A stretch of DNA of 64,000 nt from Simmondsia chinensis. Its lineage: Eukaryota > Streptophyta > Magnoliopsida > Caryophyllales > Simmondsiaceae. Below the pieces are notes generated by a model. That model ran no database searches and was not told where the DNA came from. It saw only the letters and a list, made by a program, of their open reading frames with translations. Location of the stretch: assembly GCA_018398585.1 (NCBI GenBank), contig JAGTTD010000018.1, positions 5,835,501 to 5,899,500 of the forward strand, written 5' to 3'. Positions within the stretch are counted from its first letter, which is position 1. Every line of letters starts with the position of its first letter. The translations under genes were made by a program, and so were the position numbers. Shown piece after piece: positions 1 to 11,145 of the stretch.

Positions 1-488
1 TTTTTAAGAGGTGTCTATTTTGTATTGCGAGTTTGTTGCTTATCAAAATAATTGACAATCACACGTAAACATTCTTTTTAGGGCATGTTTGGTATGGGTT
101 TAGAGAGAGGGGGGGGGGGGGGGGGGGGGGGGGGGATCTTTGATGGTGCAATTGTTAATGGGGTAACTATTATCCCATGAAATTTTTTTTATTGCACCTT
201 GTTTAGTTGTGCATTTTTAAAGAAGTAAACATTAACCTATGAATTTTTTATTCTATTTGATTTGAGTGTAACATACTTCTTTTTTATCGCTAATTCATTT
301 CTTATATTATTTTACTTTTTTTGAATTTAATTTTAATAAAATATAACTATTTATTAAAATATTGAAAAAATCACCGTTTTATAATTGACGAAACTTTAAA
401 TATCTAAAAAATAATTTTGAAATTACTAAAACAAATCAAATAATCCATATTATAGCACTGACGACCTTTCCCCACTAAAATTGCTATT
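1..488. other. AT-rich flank of Copia-A, no gene
   Basis: No coding pattern is visible. The stretch is AT-rich, holds a long G run at 109-135, and ends at the GTTGC target-site copy (489-493) that borders Copia-A. It is the pre-insertion neighbour of the DNA resuming at 16829. Confidence 0.6.
109..135 (+). repeat. 27-nt poly-G tract
   Basis: An uninterrupted G run directly follows a short GA repeat. Length in homopolymers this long is uncertain in any assembly. It lies in the flank outside Copia-A and no element boundary can be assigned to it. Confidence 0.85.
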
Positions 489-493
489 GTTGC

Positions 494-644
494 TGAAAGC
501 CCAAAGAGCAACCTAAGAGGGGGATGAATTAGGTTCTTTCGTGGTTAAATGAAAGTTTAAACTTTAAGAACCAAAATAATAAAACAATGAATATGCAAAA
601 AATTAAAGGCAAGAAAAACAATACATAAGGATTTTTAAAGTGGT
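494..644 (-). repeat. Copia-A 3' LTR, outer fragment
   Basis: This part matches 15394-15561 of the other LTR (shared phrases include AAAGAGCAACCTA and GGTGAATTAGGTTC-like text). It is cut at the GTGGT copy (640-644) where Copia-B inserted, and continues at 7440. Confidence 0.92.
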
Positions 645-816
645 TATTAGGGGATAGTAAAACTAGGGTTTTCATAGTTGCCTTTATTGCTTTGGTCTAC
701 ATGTAACTAGCAATGGCACTCTTGTCTTTCCCTTACTTGTCAAGCTCTATAAATAGAGCATGTACCTCCCTTTGTTTATTTATTCAATTGATTCAAGTCA
801 TTATATTTCTCTCACA
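645..816 (+). repeat. Copia-B 5' LTR
   Basis: 172 bp, with a CTATAAATAGAG TATA region near 749-760 and end CTCTCACA. It starts TATTAG where TGTTAG would be usual. The 3' LTR has AAATAG, so the TG end is lost in both. Confidence 0.92.
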
Positions 817-818
817 CA

Positions 819-829
819 ATATCAGAGCC
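819..829 (+). promoter_or_regulatory. Copia-B primer-binding site
   Basis: AATATCAGAGC lies immediately after the 5' LTR and matches the tRNA-Met complement (TATCAGAGC core) of Copia elements. Confidence 0.85.
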
Positions 830-964
830 TCTATAGGAGATTATATCTTCTATCTTCTCTTTTAATTTATATTATTTTATCTAATAGTACTTCAATTGGC
901 CATTTCTTTATTTTTTCCATAATTTTTTGCACTTTCCTTTCTTTTTTTAATTACTTTATTTATT

Positions 965-2545
965 ATGACTGCAACAAACAATCCCAATTCCCCTACCCCT
1001 CACTCTCCCTCGATTTATCACCGAACCACCATCCCTGTCACGGCAGCCAAGACCAGCTCTCCCCATGCCGAACCCTCAGTCGACCCCAGAGTGGCTGGTC
1101 CTCCTGTGGCTATGTCCGATTTTCCCCATATCGTTTCCAAATCCTTGGGTCCTTTGCTCAATAGTCTAACGAATACCGATGTCACCATCTCTGGTACTCC
1201 ATTAGCCTCTACGAGGCCACAATTTTCTGAATTTTTTGGTTCGAGCATCCCTACCTCCCTTCCCCCCTTTCCCCTACCGTCAATTACTAGCGCAACCACT
1301 TCCATTGGCGGATTCTGGCAGCCCCATGGACTTAATTTTAGCCACATTACACCCCCTATAGCAGCCCACCAGTGTGCCTGGCAGCGCATACACCATTCCC
1401 CCCTGTGGCGTGTTGCCAAGCATCGTTGTCGGTGTGAAAACCACAATATTAGGTGTTACGCTGGCCCAGCTCCCTGGCTACGGCGGCAGCGCAGCCGCCT
1501 CCCTTCCCCACTTAAACCCAAATTTAAATCATACTACAACTACTCCCCTGCTACTTCCTCTTTCCAATGTTTCCAACATAATAACTATCAAAATAGAAAA
1601 TGCAACTAACTATATTGCCTGGCGGGAGCAATTTTATATACTTTTAATATCACATCAACTTATGGGTTATACTGACGGTACTTTATCTTGCCCCCCAAAT
1701 TACATAACGACAAATGATGGTTCTTCTATCCCTAATCCCGAACATATAAATTGGATTAGGGCTGATCAAAGTCTTCGTTCCTGTATAGCTGCTACTCACT
1801 CCTGAGCACTCCTCAATGACATTGTTAAACAACCCAGACCGAAAGCCATGTGGGATGCCCTTGTCAAAAGATTTTGAGACCACTCAATGGCCAAGGAATT
1901 TGACGTAAGATCTCAAATAATAAACCGCTGAAAAGATGGAAAAACAATGGAAAAATATCTCTTTAAATTAAAATAAATTGTGATGATCTTGCTGCCATAG
2001 ACTCTCTAATAGCAAATGGAGAACTAGTACATTATGTCCTCTACGGGCTCCTAATTGAATATGCTGCTTTCGCTACTCTCACTCGTAATACTTCACCAAC
2101 TCCCACTTTTGAAAAACTCAAAACTGATCTTTTAAATGAGGAAAGCACCCAGAATCGATATCAGGGACGCTCCTTCACTGATCGGTAACATGCCTTAGTC
2201 GTTTTGGGTGCAGGTTCTCAAGGATTGGACCCTGGTTGTGGGGGACATGGAAGTGGTCAAGGACAAAACAACGGCCGGTGTGGCAATTGAGGGGTTCGTA
2301 CTGGGGGACAAAGTCAGCAGCACCACTCGGAACCACACGCCACCATGCCCCAACTGAACCATACTCGCCCACAGGGTAATGCATCATTCAACTCATTTGG
2401 CATCCTTGGTCCTGGACCTCAAATATGCCAAATCTACAACCAAACTGGACATAATGTTGTTTCTTGTCTGCATCATTTTGATCAAGCTTCTTTTCATGAT
2501 CCCTCTCTCTCTCTCGCAGCTATGTTTATCTTTGACTCTTAAGTC
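965..2545 (+). pseudogene. gag: Copia-B gag, broken
   Basis: It begins at ATG 965 (MTATNNPNSPTP). A frame change then leads into 1374-1805, which carries the Copia gag core (NATNYIAWREQFYILLISHQ). The zinc knuckle near 2430-2475 reads CQIYNQTGHNVVSC, with the second Cys of the CCHC set changed to Tyr. Several stops lie between these pieces. The first 130 residues are rich in Pro, Ser and Thr. Confidence 0.85.
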
Positions 2546-3780
2546 TACAACTAGTATCTTGACTTTGGTGCAACCAACCACATGACACCTAACTCAGGTA
2601 TGCTTCATTCCCAACGTCCTTATTGTGGCCAAAAACAAGTTTTAGTTGGTGATTGGGGCTTTACCACCTGTAACTCATATGGGCTCTATAACTCTAAACA
2701 CTAAAACTCGTCAACTTCAACTTAACAATATTATGCTTGTTCCTCAACTTACGCACAATCTCTTATCATAAAACTCCTTTGCCAAGATAACCCATGTATA
2801 GTTGAATTTGACTCCAACTTTTCTGTGTTAAGGACAAGGCTAAGGGGATCCTTCTGCTTCAAGTTCGCAGTAACGGCCCACTTTACAGTTTCTCGCCCCA
2901 CTCAATTGGACTTGTGGCATAAACACTATCCGAAGACCAATGGCATTGTCGCTTGGGGCACCTATGACGACCTATGTTAGATGTTCTCTGTTCTTGTAAA
3001 CTTATACCTAGCTCGTGGTTTACTGTTTTTTGTCAAAATTGTAGTTTGTGTAAATCTCATCGACTACCTTTTCAACAGGTTTCGTATTTAGTCTCTTCTC
3101 CTTTACATTAAATTCATTCGGATATATGGCAATCTCCTATTTCATCAAACTCATGTCCATAAATATTATGTCAATTTTATTGATGATTTCACTCGATCCA
3201 CTTGGCTTTTTCCTATGACACACAAATCTGAAGTTTTTGACATTTTTGAAAATTTCAAAACTCTTGTTGAAATCAATTTTCCGCAAAAATAAAGATTTTT
3301 CAAAGTGACGGCGGCTGTGAATTCGACCATCACTGCATGCATGCTTTATGTCGCCAACACACCGTTCATTTTTGCTTTTTGTGCCCTGATACTCCATAAC
3401 AAAAATGGAGTGACGAAACGAAAGCACCTACACAGTATTGAAATCGAACAAACACTTCTCATACAATCTGACATTCCTTATTTTTCTTGGGATGATGCTG
3501 CTTGTACTGCATGTTTTATTATCAATCGCCTCCCCACTCCCGTTCTTAAAAACTTATCCCCTTTTGAAAAACTTTTTCAACACATCCAGACTATTCAAGT
3601 TTTCTTGTTTCTTGGTGTGCTTGTTACCCCGACATCACACCCTATGCCCCTCACAAATTAGCCCCATGGTCAATAACATGAATTTTTTAAGGCTACGCCT
3701 CACGGTATAAGGGTTATTGCTATCTTGACTCTCAAACCGATAAAATCTACATAATTCGACATGTTAAGTTCAAGGAAACT
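2546..3780 (+). pseudogene. pol: Copia-B protease and integrase, heavily decayed
   Basis: A Copia pre-integrase block (WHKHYPKTNG-like, near 2915-2950) and integrase fragments are recognisable at 3120-3660: FIDDFTRSTWLF-like text near 3176-3210 and a later block with AACTACFIINRLPTPVLKNL at about 3495-3555. The second catalytic Asp region near 3300 is disrupted. The zone has many stops in every frame. The assignment rests on gene order and these short blocks. Confidence 0.7.
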
Positions 3781-5640
3781 ACCTTTCCATACCCGGACCT
3801 ACCCAACCCAACTCAGGCCCCACATCCTGGAACCACTGCCATTATAGTTGACCTACCCTTTGTCATAACTGCAGCACCGAGCTAACCCGTCTTGAGTGTC
3901 AAACCCATAGTTCCCTCATGCCCAACCACTACGGTCCACGGTGGGTCCCCTATCGTAAATCACCTTACCAACCCTATGGTCACCCTAAGTCTGCTTCCAA
4001 TAGCAATCCCTCGGGGGCCTCCCTCACCCGCACCAATCCCACCCCATCCGCACAGCCCTGAACCTGAAGCTGCCAGTGTCGGACCTACGGCCTAATTGTC
4101 ATGGTCCCACATTCTGTAGAGGAATAAATGACCGTGTGGTGCCAAGACTCCATTGTATCAAGGCAAGCCACACTTAAAGAAAGGCTCTTTCACCTATCTT
4201 CACTTACTTTTTCACTTTTTCAATACACATGACTTGAAAAGCACAACCCCTCTCAACCCCACTTTGTGTCAAAAGTTCACCCAAGTCCCATGACCTCGAA
4301 GGAAAACCCACTTAGTGGCATACTAATGTTCAACCCAACTTCAAGACCTCAAATCCTAAAGTGTGACCCATCAATAGGTTCAAGCGTGACCTCAAATCAA
4401 TTCATGAAGCGCTTTGCACGCATACGTGCTTGCCTAATTTGTGAGCCGGCACCTTCACGGCGCTCCATCACCTGTGTCAAACCCCGTAGGCGTCCCTTTG
4501 AGTTTCAACAATGTGTCCCAACTCCATGGGACACCCCTCAATTGGTCGACACACCAACCAGACACCATCACTTATGTCGCACATCACTAACATCCTTCAA
4601 GCCTCAACCCCTCGGGTCATTCATCAATTCACAAGTCTTCCATAGTGTTTGCTATCTCTTTGAAGTAGCTTGAAGTAGACCTGCTCTAGAGCAACACCCA
4701 AGGATGACCAAGTCTCTCGGGTGCACCTCGTGTTCGAGGACGCTGTCTTTATGGCAAGTTCACATGATCCCTCACAAGCAGCACACCACTCGCTCGAGTA
4801 GGCATCCATCTCATAGCGTTTGTTGAACATGAGCGCACTTTGGCACACAACAGACAGACCCTTACTTTATCCACAAGCATAGTGTTGCCACAACCGTGCC
4901 ACCAACTTACGAGACTCTTAAACGGGGCTAGTGCACATCATCGCTCACACGAAGGCTCGAGCATCACAAGTGCTCTTTTCGGGTGAAAGTTGAACCTCGC
5001 TTACTGGAGTGCTGAAACATCGCACTCTGCAGCTCAGATGAGGACTCAAACCATCCTTGGATGAATTATGTGCACTATCGATCATCGGCCCCAACATAGT
5101 GTCCACGGACTGTCCTACTCATGTGGAGACCTCATGCTGCACTCATGGCTGTACTGAGGCCCGTTCCCGTTACCGGGGAAAATTCATTTAGCACCACTAT
5201 TCAAGGTTTGGACACTTGATGCCCCAAACTCGACTTGAACGACCTGTGTCTTTCTTAATAAGGGAACTTCTGCAACTCAGGACATGACTGGCGACACAGA
5301 GCGCAACATTGTCATGCGTTCAGCGTGTGACATGCTCTCATTCATGGGCTGCCATACGCTCGCACACAGAGGTGCCAAGGTGAGCCCTACGGGCACTGAC
5401 GTGCGATCGCACACGACACAAAGGTGCGCACACATGCACTGTGTCACCATCCACAACAGGACAATGACGCTCAGCCTCCCCTGCTGCTAGACCCGCAGAC
5501 CACCCACCCGAACCTCACGTACTACCCCAACCCAACAACATGGACCTCGCCGAGGTCCTACCCCCCACTGCTGCTGAGACTTGTGTTGCAGCACGGGCCA
5601 CCCCCTCCCGTCCAGCCACAATCGCCTTCCCCTTGTAATA
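3781..5640 (+). other. Copia-B integrase-RT linker with an anomalous GC-rich insert
   Basis: Pro-rich linker sequence normal for Copia occurs at 3781-4095 and again at about 5430-5680, where the typical pre-RT phrase HPMRSRLKGGIQKN is seen. Between them about 1.3 kb (roughly 4096-5430) is GC-richer, has no Copia similarity that I can see and no coding pattern. The normal linker is a few hundred bases. The octamer TTGTCATG occurs at 4096-4103 and 5309-5316, but the ends between them lack TG...CA. A foreign insert is likely but unproven. Confidence 0.5.
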
Positions 5641-5763
5641 TTCACCCAATGCGAAGTCGGCTCAAGGGTGGCATTCAAAAAAACTAAATATCCCCTATCC
5701 CTGTCTTGAATAATAGTAATACAAGAACCCTCATGTTATTCATAAGCAGTTAAAAATAAAAAA

Positions 5764-7240
5764 TGGCAAGAGGCTATGGCTGACGAATTTAATGCTTTAA
5801 TTCAAAACAAAACTTGGGATCTTGTTTCCCCTGGCCCAACTAAAAACATTGTAGGAAGCACTTGGAAGTATCAAGTTAAGTATAAAGCGGACGGCTCAAT
5901 CGATCACTTCAAGGCCTGCCTTGTAGCACAAGGTTTTCACAAACGTGAAGGCATTGACTTCAAGGAAACCTTTAGCCCAGTCGTCAAGCCCTCCACCATT
6001 TCCTTTATGCTTACTCTTGCTATCACTAATAAATGGGTTATCAAACAACTTGATGTCAAAAACGCTTTTCTACATGGTCACCTTAAGGAAGAAGTGTACA
6101 TGAAGAAACCTAAGGGTTTTATGCATCTTAAGTTTCCCAACCATGTCTATAGACTTGGAAAAGCCCTCTATGGCTAGAAACAAGCTCCTCGAGCTTGGTT
6201 CCACCACTTTAACACTTTCCTCTATAGCTTCGGATTTACCTGCTATCGTGCTGACCCCTCTCTGTTTCTTTTTCACAAAGCCAAATATATCATTTGCTTA
6301 CTACTTTATGTCGATGACATAATCCTCACTCGTTCTATCCCTCAACTTCTTGACACCCTCATTCGGGTCCTCTCCACCCAATTCGCTGTGAAAGATCTTG
6401 GACCTCTTCATTACTTCCTAGGAATAGAGGCCCGTCGAACACCCTCAGGACTGTTCTTATCCCAGCATTGATACACCATAGACCTTCTTTGCAAAGATAA
6501 CATGCAAGATGCCAAGCCCATCAAAACCCCCTCCTTGCTCGTGCTCGTCTGTCATTAAATGAGGGTGATGCATTATCTGACCTACCGAGTATAGAAGTGC
6601 TGTTGGGGCCCTCCAATGTCTTGCCATGACTCGTTCTAATATATGTTATGCTGTTAACCTTGTCTCTCAGTTCATGCATGCTCCTAGGACCAGTCATTGG
6701 CAGGTTGCGAAGTGGATCCTCAAATATCTCAAAAGCACCCTCGACCATGGGCTAACGATCCTTCTAGATTCTTTCACCTATGTTGTAGTCTATGCTGATG
6801 CTGACGGGGGAGGCTATACTGACACCTCGTTCCACTACTGGTTATGCCCTATTCCTTGGATCTAATCTCATCTCCTAGACCGCAAAGAAAAAAGCAACAA
6901 GCTCCAAGGCATCCACCGAATTTGAATGCCGGGCTGTTGCTTAAGCCGCAGCTGAGTCTGACTGGGTTCACAACCTAATACGTGACATAGGTCTCAAACA
7001 CTTCGGCCCAGTCATCATCTACTGTGACAATGTCTCTGCCTCATACCTTGCCGCCAACCCTGTCTCGAAGGACTGTAGTAAACATGTCAACATTACTTCC
7101 ACTATGTCCAGGAAAAAGTCCTCAAAGGCAACCTTTAAGTCCGCTACATGCCTACCACTCTGCAAGTCACTGAAATCTTCACCAAGGGTCTCAACGCCAA
7201 CCTATTCCACTACCACAAGACCAATCTTCATGTTGCATCA
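5764..7240 (+). pseudogene. pol: Copia-B reverse transcriptase and RNase H, broken
   Basis: The RT is open from 5776 to 6177 (GSTWKYQVKYKADGSID, then KQLDVKNAFLHGHLKEEVYM). It meets a stop at 6175-6177 in a TGG-to-TAG-like context, then continues in frame. The catalytic YVDD at 6307-6318 is intact. A frameshift follows near 6530. RNase H pieces are at 6860-7190 (KASTEFECRAVA, a stop, then AAAESDWVHNLIRDIG, and later YCDNVSASYLAANPV). The protein is dead, but this is the best preserved part of Copia-B. Confidence 0.92.
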
Positions 7241-7262
7241 CCACCTTCAGAGTGAGGGCGCC

Positions 7263-7434
7263 AAATAGAGGATAGCAAACTAAGGCTTTCATATTTGACT
7301 TTATTGCCCTTAGTCTACATGTAACTAGCAAGGGTGCTCTAATCTTTCCCTTACTTGTCAAGCTTAATAAATAGAGCATGTACCTCTCTTTGTTCATTTA
7401 TTGAATTGATTAAAGTCGTTATATTCCTCTCACA
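7263..7434 (+). repeat. Copia-B 3' LTR
   Basis: 172 bp and collinear with 645-816 (shared TCTACATGTAACTAGCAA and TAAATAGAGCATGTACCTC). It ends CTCTCACA, followed by GTGGT. The purine-rich GAGTGAGGGCG just before it is the likely polypurine tract. Confidence 0.92.
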
Positions 7435-7439
7435 GTGGT

Positions 7440-8753
7440 TCACTTCCAACCCGAAAGCTATTCCACACCTCCAGTGACTACTTTTCTTCACTTGAGCCTT
7501 TAAGTAAGCTTGATGATCCTTTTTAAAAATAGAATCAAGATCCAACATTTACAACCGGTCTTTTTGTATGTAGGCTCAAGACTCAACCTTTACAGCCGGT
7601 CCTTTTGTAACAGTAAGCTCAGGATTCAACCTTTACAATAAGAAATTAAAATGAAGCAATGAAAGAATTAAAGCATTGAAAACTCTTCACTCTTTCGAGA
7701 ATGAATTGACAATTGATCAAGCTTAGCCAAAGCTAAGGATATGCCAATTAAGCTCAATAATCAACAATAAATAGAAATAGTGATGCTCAAGAAAAACTTT
7801 AAACAAAATTCAAAATTAAAACATTAAAGCACAAGAGAGTAAGAGCTTTTTAATCAAAGAAGCCTTTGAGAGTATTGGATGATTTAAACCAAAGCATTCA
7901 AGCTCTATTTATAAACAAATGAGAGCCTAGGAGACGTTCAAAATGTTAGAAAAAAGATTAGGGAAAGAAATCAAGTCAAAAGAAGCCATTTGGAGCCTTT
8001 TCTGGTATGTGTGTTGACACACGGGGGTTTTATGTCGATACATAGTAGCTCCAGAGGGCTATTGTATGTTTATGTGTCGAAACATCCCTTTTGTGTGTTA
8101 ACACTCAATATGCCTGAGTGGATTTGAACGTTTTTGACCATTTAGCTTGATTGATTGATTACCATATTAGCTAAGAAAAATTGATTGATTCATATTAGCT
8201 TAATTTTTGAATTAATTTCCATGATTTTGCACATTCATTTGAAAGATTGATTGATTCAATCAAGCTAATAAATCATCCTCTTAAAATTTGATCTTGTTAG
8301 ATTTGAGCATGTTTTCATAATGCCAATATTGAAAAATATTTTTATTGACAAATTTGATTGGTTTGACTTGAGTATTTTTCAAAAGACATTTGAAAATCAA
8401 ATTTTAAAAATATTTCAAAACCATTTTTGTTAGAGAACCACATATCAGAATTGAGATATTGACTCAATTGATATATCAAGATTCTAAGTCCTAGAAAATA
8501 AAAAATAAATGGCTTAAAGTTCTAGGACTCGGATTTTGTTCTCTTTATTTTGGATGATTCTTCTGTTTAACTTTGATCTCTCTTCCTCTTGAGTCATCGC
8601 TTTCGAAAGCTTGGTATCAACATGATTAGTCGTTATTTTTCATAGCTTTCTTATGAGTCACTTACAAACAAGATTAGAACAATTTAAACACAATGACTTA
8701 CTAAGTTATAGTTATAATCAAAATTACCATATAAATGGCCTTTAGGGTAAACA
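7440..8753 (-). repeat. Copia-A 3' LTR, main fragment
   Basis: It continues the LTR interrupted by Copia-B and matches 15566-16823 almost throughout. Together with 494-644 the LTR is about 1465 bp, against 1430 bp for the other copy. On the minus strand a TATAAATAG box lies near 7905-7914, and a GTGTGTTGACACAC palindrome (8008-8022) sits about 100 bp upstream of it. The LTR ends in AACA at 8753, next to the polypurine tract. Confidence 0.93.
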
Positions 8754-8754
8754 A

Positions 8755-8767
8755 TCTCCCCTTTTTT
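8755..8767 (-). promoter_or_regulatory. Copia-A polypurine tract
   Basis: On the minus strand AAAAAAGGGGAGA immediately precedes the 3' LTR. This is the expected primer for plus-strand DNA synthesis. Its position fixes the orientation of Copia-A. Confidence 0.85.
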
Positions 8768-9329
8768 GAAGATGACAAACATTTGATGTTATATATATAT
8801 ATATAATTCACCATAAAAGTATTGACTACTTAAATCATACAAACTGTCACTTTATATCAAGTCAACATGTTAAAAGTTCAAAATTCAATTGCCTCATCCT
8901 ATGTTGATGCATTGTGAGAAACATACATTCAATAGGTTAACATCAAGATTATTTTTAACATTTCTCAAGCAAATAGACTTCATATTATGGTTGATGTATT
9001 CTAGGAGTTAGATGTTCAATAACTTATACCTAGCATCATTTTTATAACATGAAACAACAAAATATGAATCAACTATACACCATCAACTACTCACCAAATT
9101 TTCTCCCCCCTTATCATCGACAAAAAGCACAAGATATAGGATAGAGAAAGTGGTGACTCCCTCTATTAAATGCAATAAGAGTATACATAAACACAAGGAA
9201 ATGATACACATTCTCAAATAGTCATAACATTTCATTTATTACAAGTAAAATGTTGTACAACAAATGAAAAATGTAGCTCCGAATTTTTGAAAGAAAAAAA
9301 AATATATATCTAAGGAGTTGGGGGTCGTT
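8768..9329 (-). other. Copia-A 3' non-coding region
   Basis: AT-rich with a short TA repeat near 8790. There is no reading frame of note. It lies between the third ORF and the polypurine tract, where SIRE-type elements have untranslated sequence. Confidence 0.6.
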
Positions 9330-10440
9330 GTCCACATGATAAAAAGTCAAAAATCTTCGGTAGTGTGGATCATGTTCCATTCCGGAACTCTTTAAGATTT
9401 GACTGTAAGTTTGAATGTTGTTCTTATAAGAAAGACACTTGTTCTTTCAAAGAAGTAAGTCGTTCACTTTCACTCCTTCTTTTCGGAGGTCTTTGTTGAG
9501 ATTTTTCCTCGTTAAGCCCATCCTATCCATCAAAATTTTCCTTTTCCTCTTCCTCATCTCTGTCTTCATCTATTTCTTCTATTCTCCTAACTCATTTTTG
9601 TTTCTCGACCCACTCGTTGTGTTTAAGTTCATAACCCATCTTTTTTAAAGATGTCTCAATAGAGTCATCCTGATAAGGAATGAGGCTTGAAAAAGATGAT
9701 CCATTTAAAGTGCATTGGAAAACACGGGTAAGAAGTATGCCATGGGATTAGTCTTTCCAGGATAGATATGAAACATGAATTTTAAGACTAAATCCCCAAG
9801 ATTAATTGTTTGGCCATTTAGGAGTCGAGATAAGAGGAATAGATGAAAGTTTGAGACCAAGTCAAAGCCCCCCGATCTTAGAGTGATGTTCATGCAAATC
9901 AATTTATGTGCTAATTTAAGAACCACTCCCAAATCATTTGAGTTTGGCTTCTTTGGTTTAGAAAGTGGTATTTCACCCCAAACTTATTTGAGTAAGGAGT
10001 TGCAGTGTGATTCGGGAAGTGGGCATTGGTGGGGTTCTTGGGGGAAAACAAAATCATTCTCTTCGTCAAAACAAAATCAAGCAATTCATTTATATAAGAT
10101 GCATTAATTTTAATGACTTAGCCTAAATCTTTTGAGAATAATTCTAGAGGAGTAGCTCTAGAAATTTTAAGATTGAAGTAAAATTCGCATACCAAATCCA
10201 AGTAGACCGGTTCCCTAAAATTTCAATCCAACCTACTTCGTCAAACAAAGCAAAAAATTCCCCCGAGTTATTTCTCCTAACCCAAGCTCAATCTATAGAT
10301 CTACCAAATAACACTTCCTTTTTGAAGAAGGAGTTAGAGGAATTTACCGAACTAGGACCTTGGAAAGAAGAAACACCTTCGCCATTTCAAAACCTTTTCT
10401 TGAAAGTAGTTTCCGACCTCTTTGTGCAACCCATGACTTA
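9330..10440 (-). pseudogene. Copia-A third ORF (env-like / plant transposon protein), broken
   Basis: Downstream of pol on the minus strand there are coding-like blocks in shifting frames. The block at 9932-9705 reads like the conserved domain of the extra ORF of SIRE-type elements (HKLICMNITL, then INLGDLVLKFMF). A following block near 9740-9540 contains a long run rich in Glu and Asp. A block near 9450-9310 looks helical, possibly coiled-coil, and ends with HYRRFLTFYHVDND. These order as in the env-like ORF3 of SIRE elements. The env function itself has never been certain in the family and nothing here proves it. Several stops and frameshifts separate the blocks. Confidence 0.6.
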
Positions 10441-10889
10441 AGGTTTAAAAAAATTTGAGAGAGATTTCATGGTTCGGGTTAGGCGTTGGTAGAAAAAGAT
10501 GAAATTTTGAGATTTGCTTAAAACTTGTTAAAGATAATAAAATGTTAGTAAAAATAGATGATTTTTCACTCAGAAAAGAAGAAAAAGTGAAGAAAAACCG
10601 CAAATTTAGAAAATCTTGGGTTGGTTCTACTTTTGGTTGGAATTTTGTGAATAAGATGAATTTTTGACAAAAATCTAAAGTTTTAATGTTAAAATATTGA
10701 TAGACCCTTGATTTCTAGTAAAAATGTGAAAGAAATTTGAGGGAAAATGAAGAAACTTGAGAGTTGTTTGTAAAAGAGAGGATGGGGTTTGTGAGAGTAT
10801 GAGTGAAGATGAGAGAGTGGTGAAGAAGTGAAGAAAGTGGGAAAGGAAAGGCTAAAAAAAAGTAAGTCAGGAGTAGCACCCGTGGCTTT

Positions 10890-10955
10890 CCTCTGTGTGT
10901 CGACACACAGCAAAACTTTGAAGCTCACTGTTAGTCTGTGTGTCGGCACACATCA
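10890..10955. repeat. Pair of GTGTGTCGACACAC-type palindromes in Copia-A 3' region
   Basis: CTGTGTGTCGACACACAG (10893-10910) is followed by CTGTGTGTCGGCACAC at about 10936-10951. The same palindrome occurs in the LTRs of Copia-A and Copia-C and in the MULE. It lies between pol and ORF3 of Copia-A. Confidence 0.8.
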
Positions 10956-11145
10956 GTTCTATTTTCTGTGTGTGCCTCGGTTTTTTTTATGTATTATATT
11001 ATTTTTTATTGAAAATACCCCCGCCCCCTTTTTCAGAAAAAATAGTCCAAGTTCCTACATCTATGAGTTGGATAAGAATACTTGATCCATTGAAGCTCTT
11101 TCATGTTGAGTATTAAAACTCAATATTGAATGCAAGCAATCAAAG

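Larger units (their letters stand above)
645..7434 (+). mobile_element. Copia-B: Ale/Retrofit-like LTR retrotransposon nested in Copia-A LTR
   Basis: A plus-strand Copia element with 172-bp LTRs (645-816 and 7263-7434) and the 5-bp duplication GTGGT at 640-644 and 7435-7439. The order is LTR, primer site, gag, protease, integrase, RT, RNase H, LTR. Short LTRs and the RT block SPVVKPSTISFMLTLAI are typical of the Ale/Retrofit lineage; that lineage call is an inference. It splits the 3' LTR of Copia-A and is therefore younger. The coding region has many stops and is swollen by an anomalous segment at about 4090-5430. Confidence 0.93.

Noticed and set aside
1018..1446. Minus-strand open frame in the Copia-B gag region
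   Set aside because: It is the antisense shadow of the gag start, with no similarity to any known protein.
4096..5316. TTGTCATG octamers as target duplication of an insertion in Copia-B
   Set aside because: The segment between them lacks TG...CA or inverted ends; an 8-mer match over 1.2 kb may be chance.
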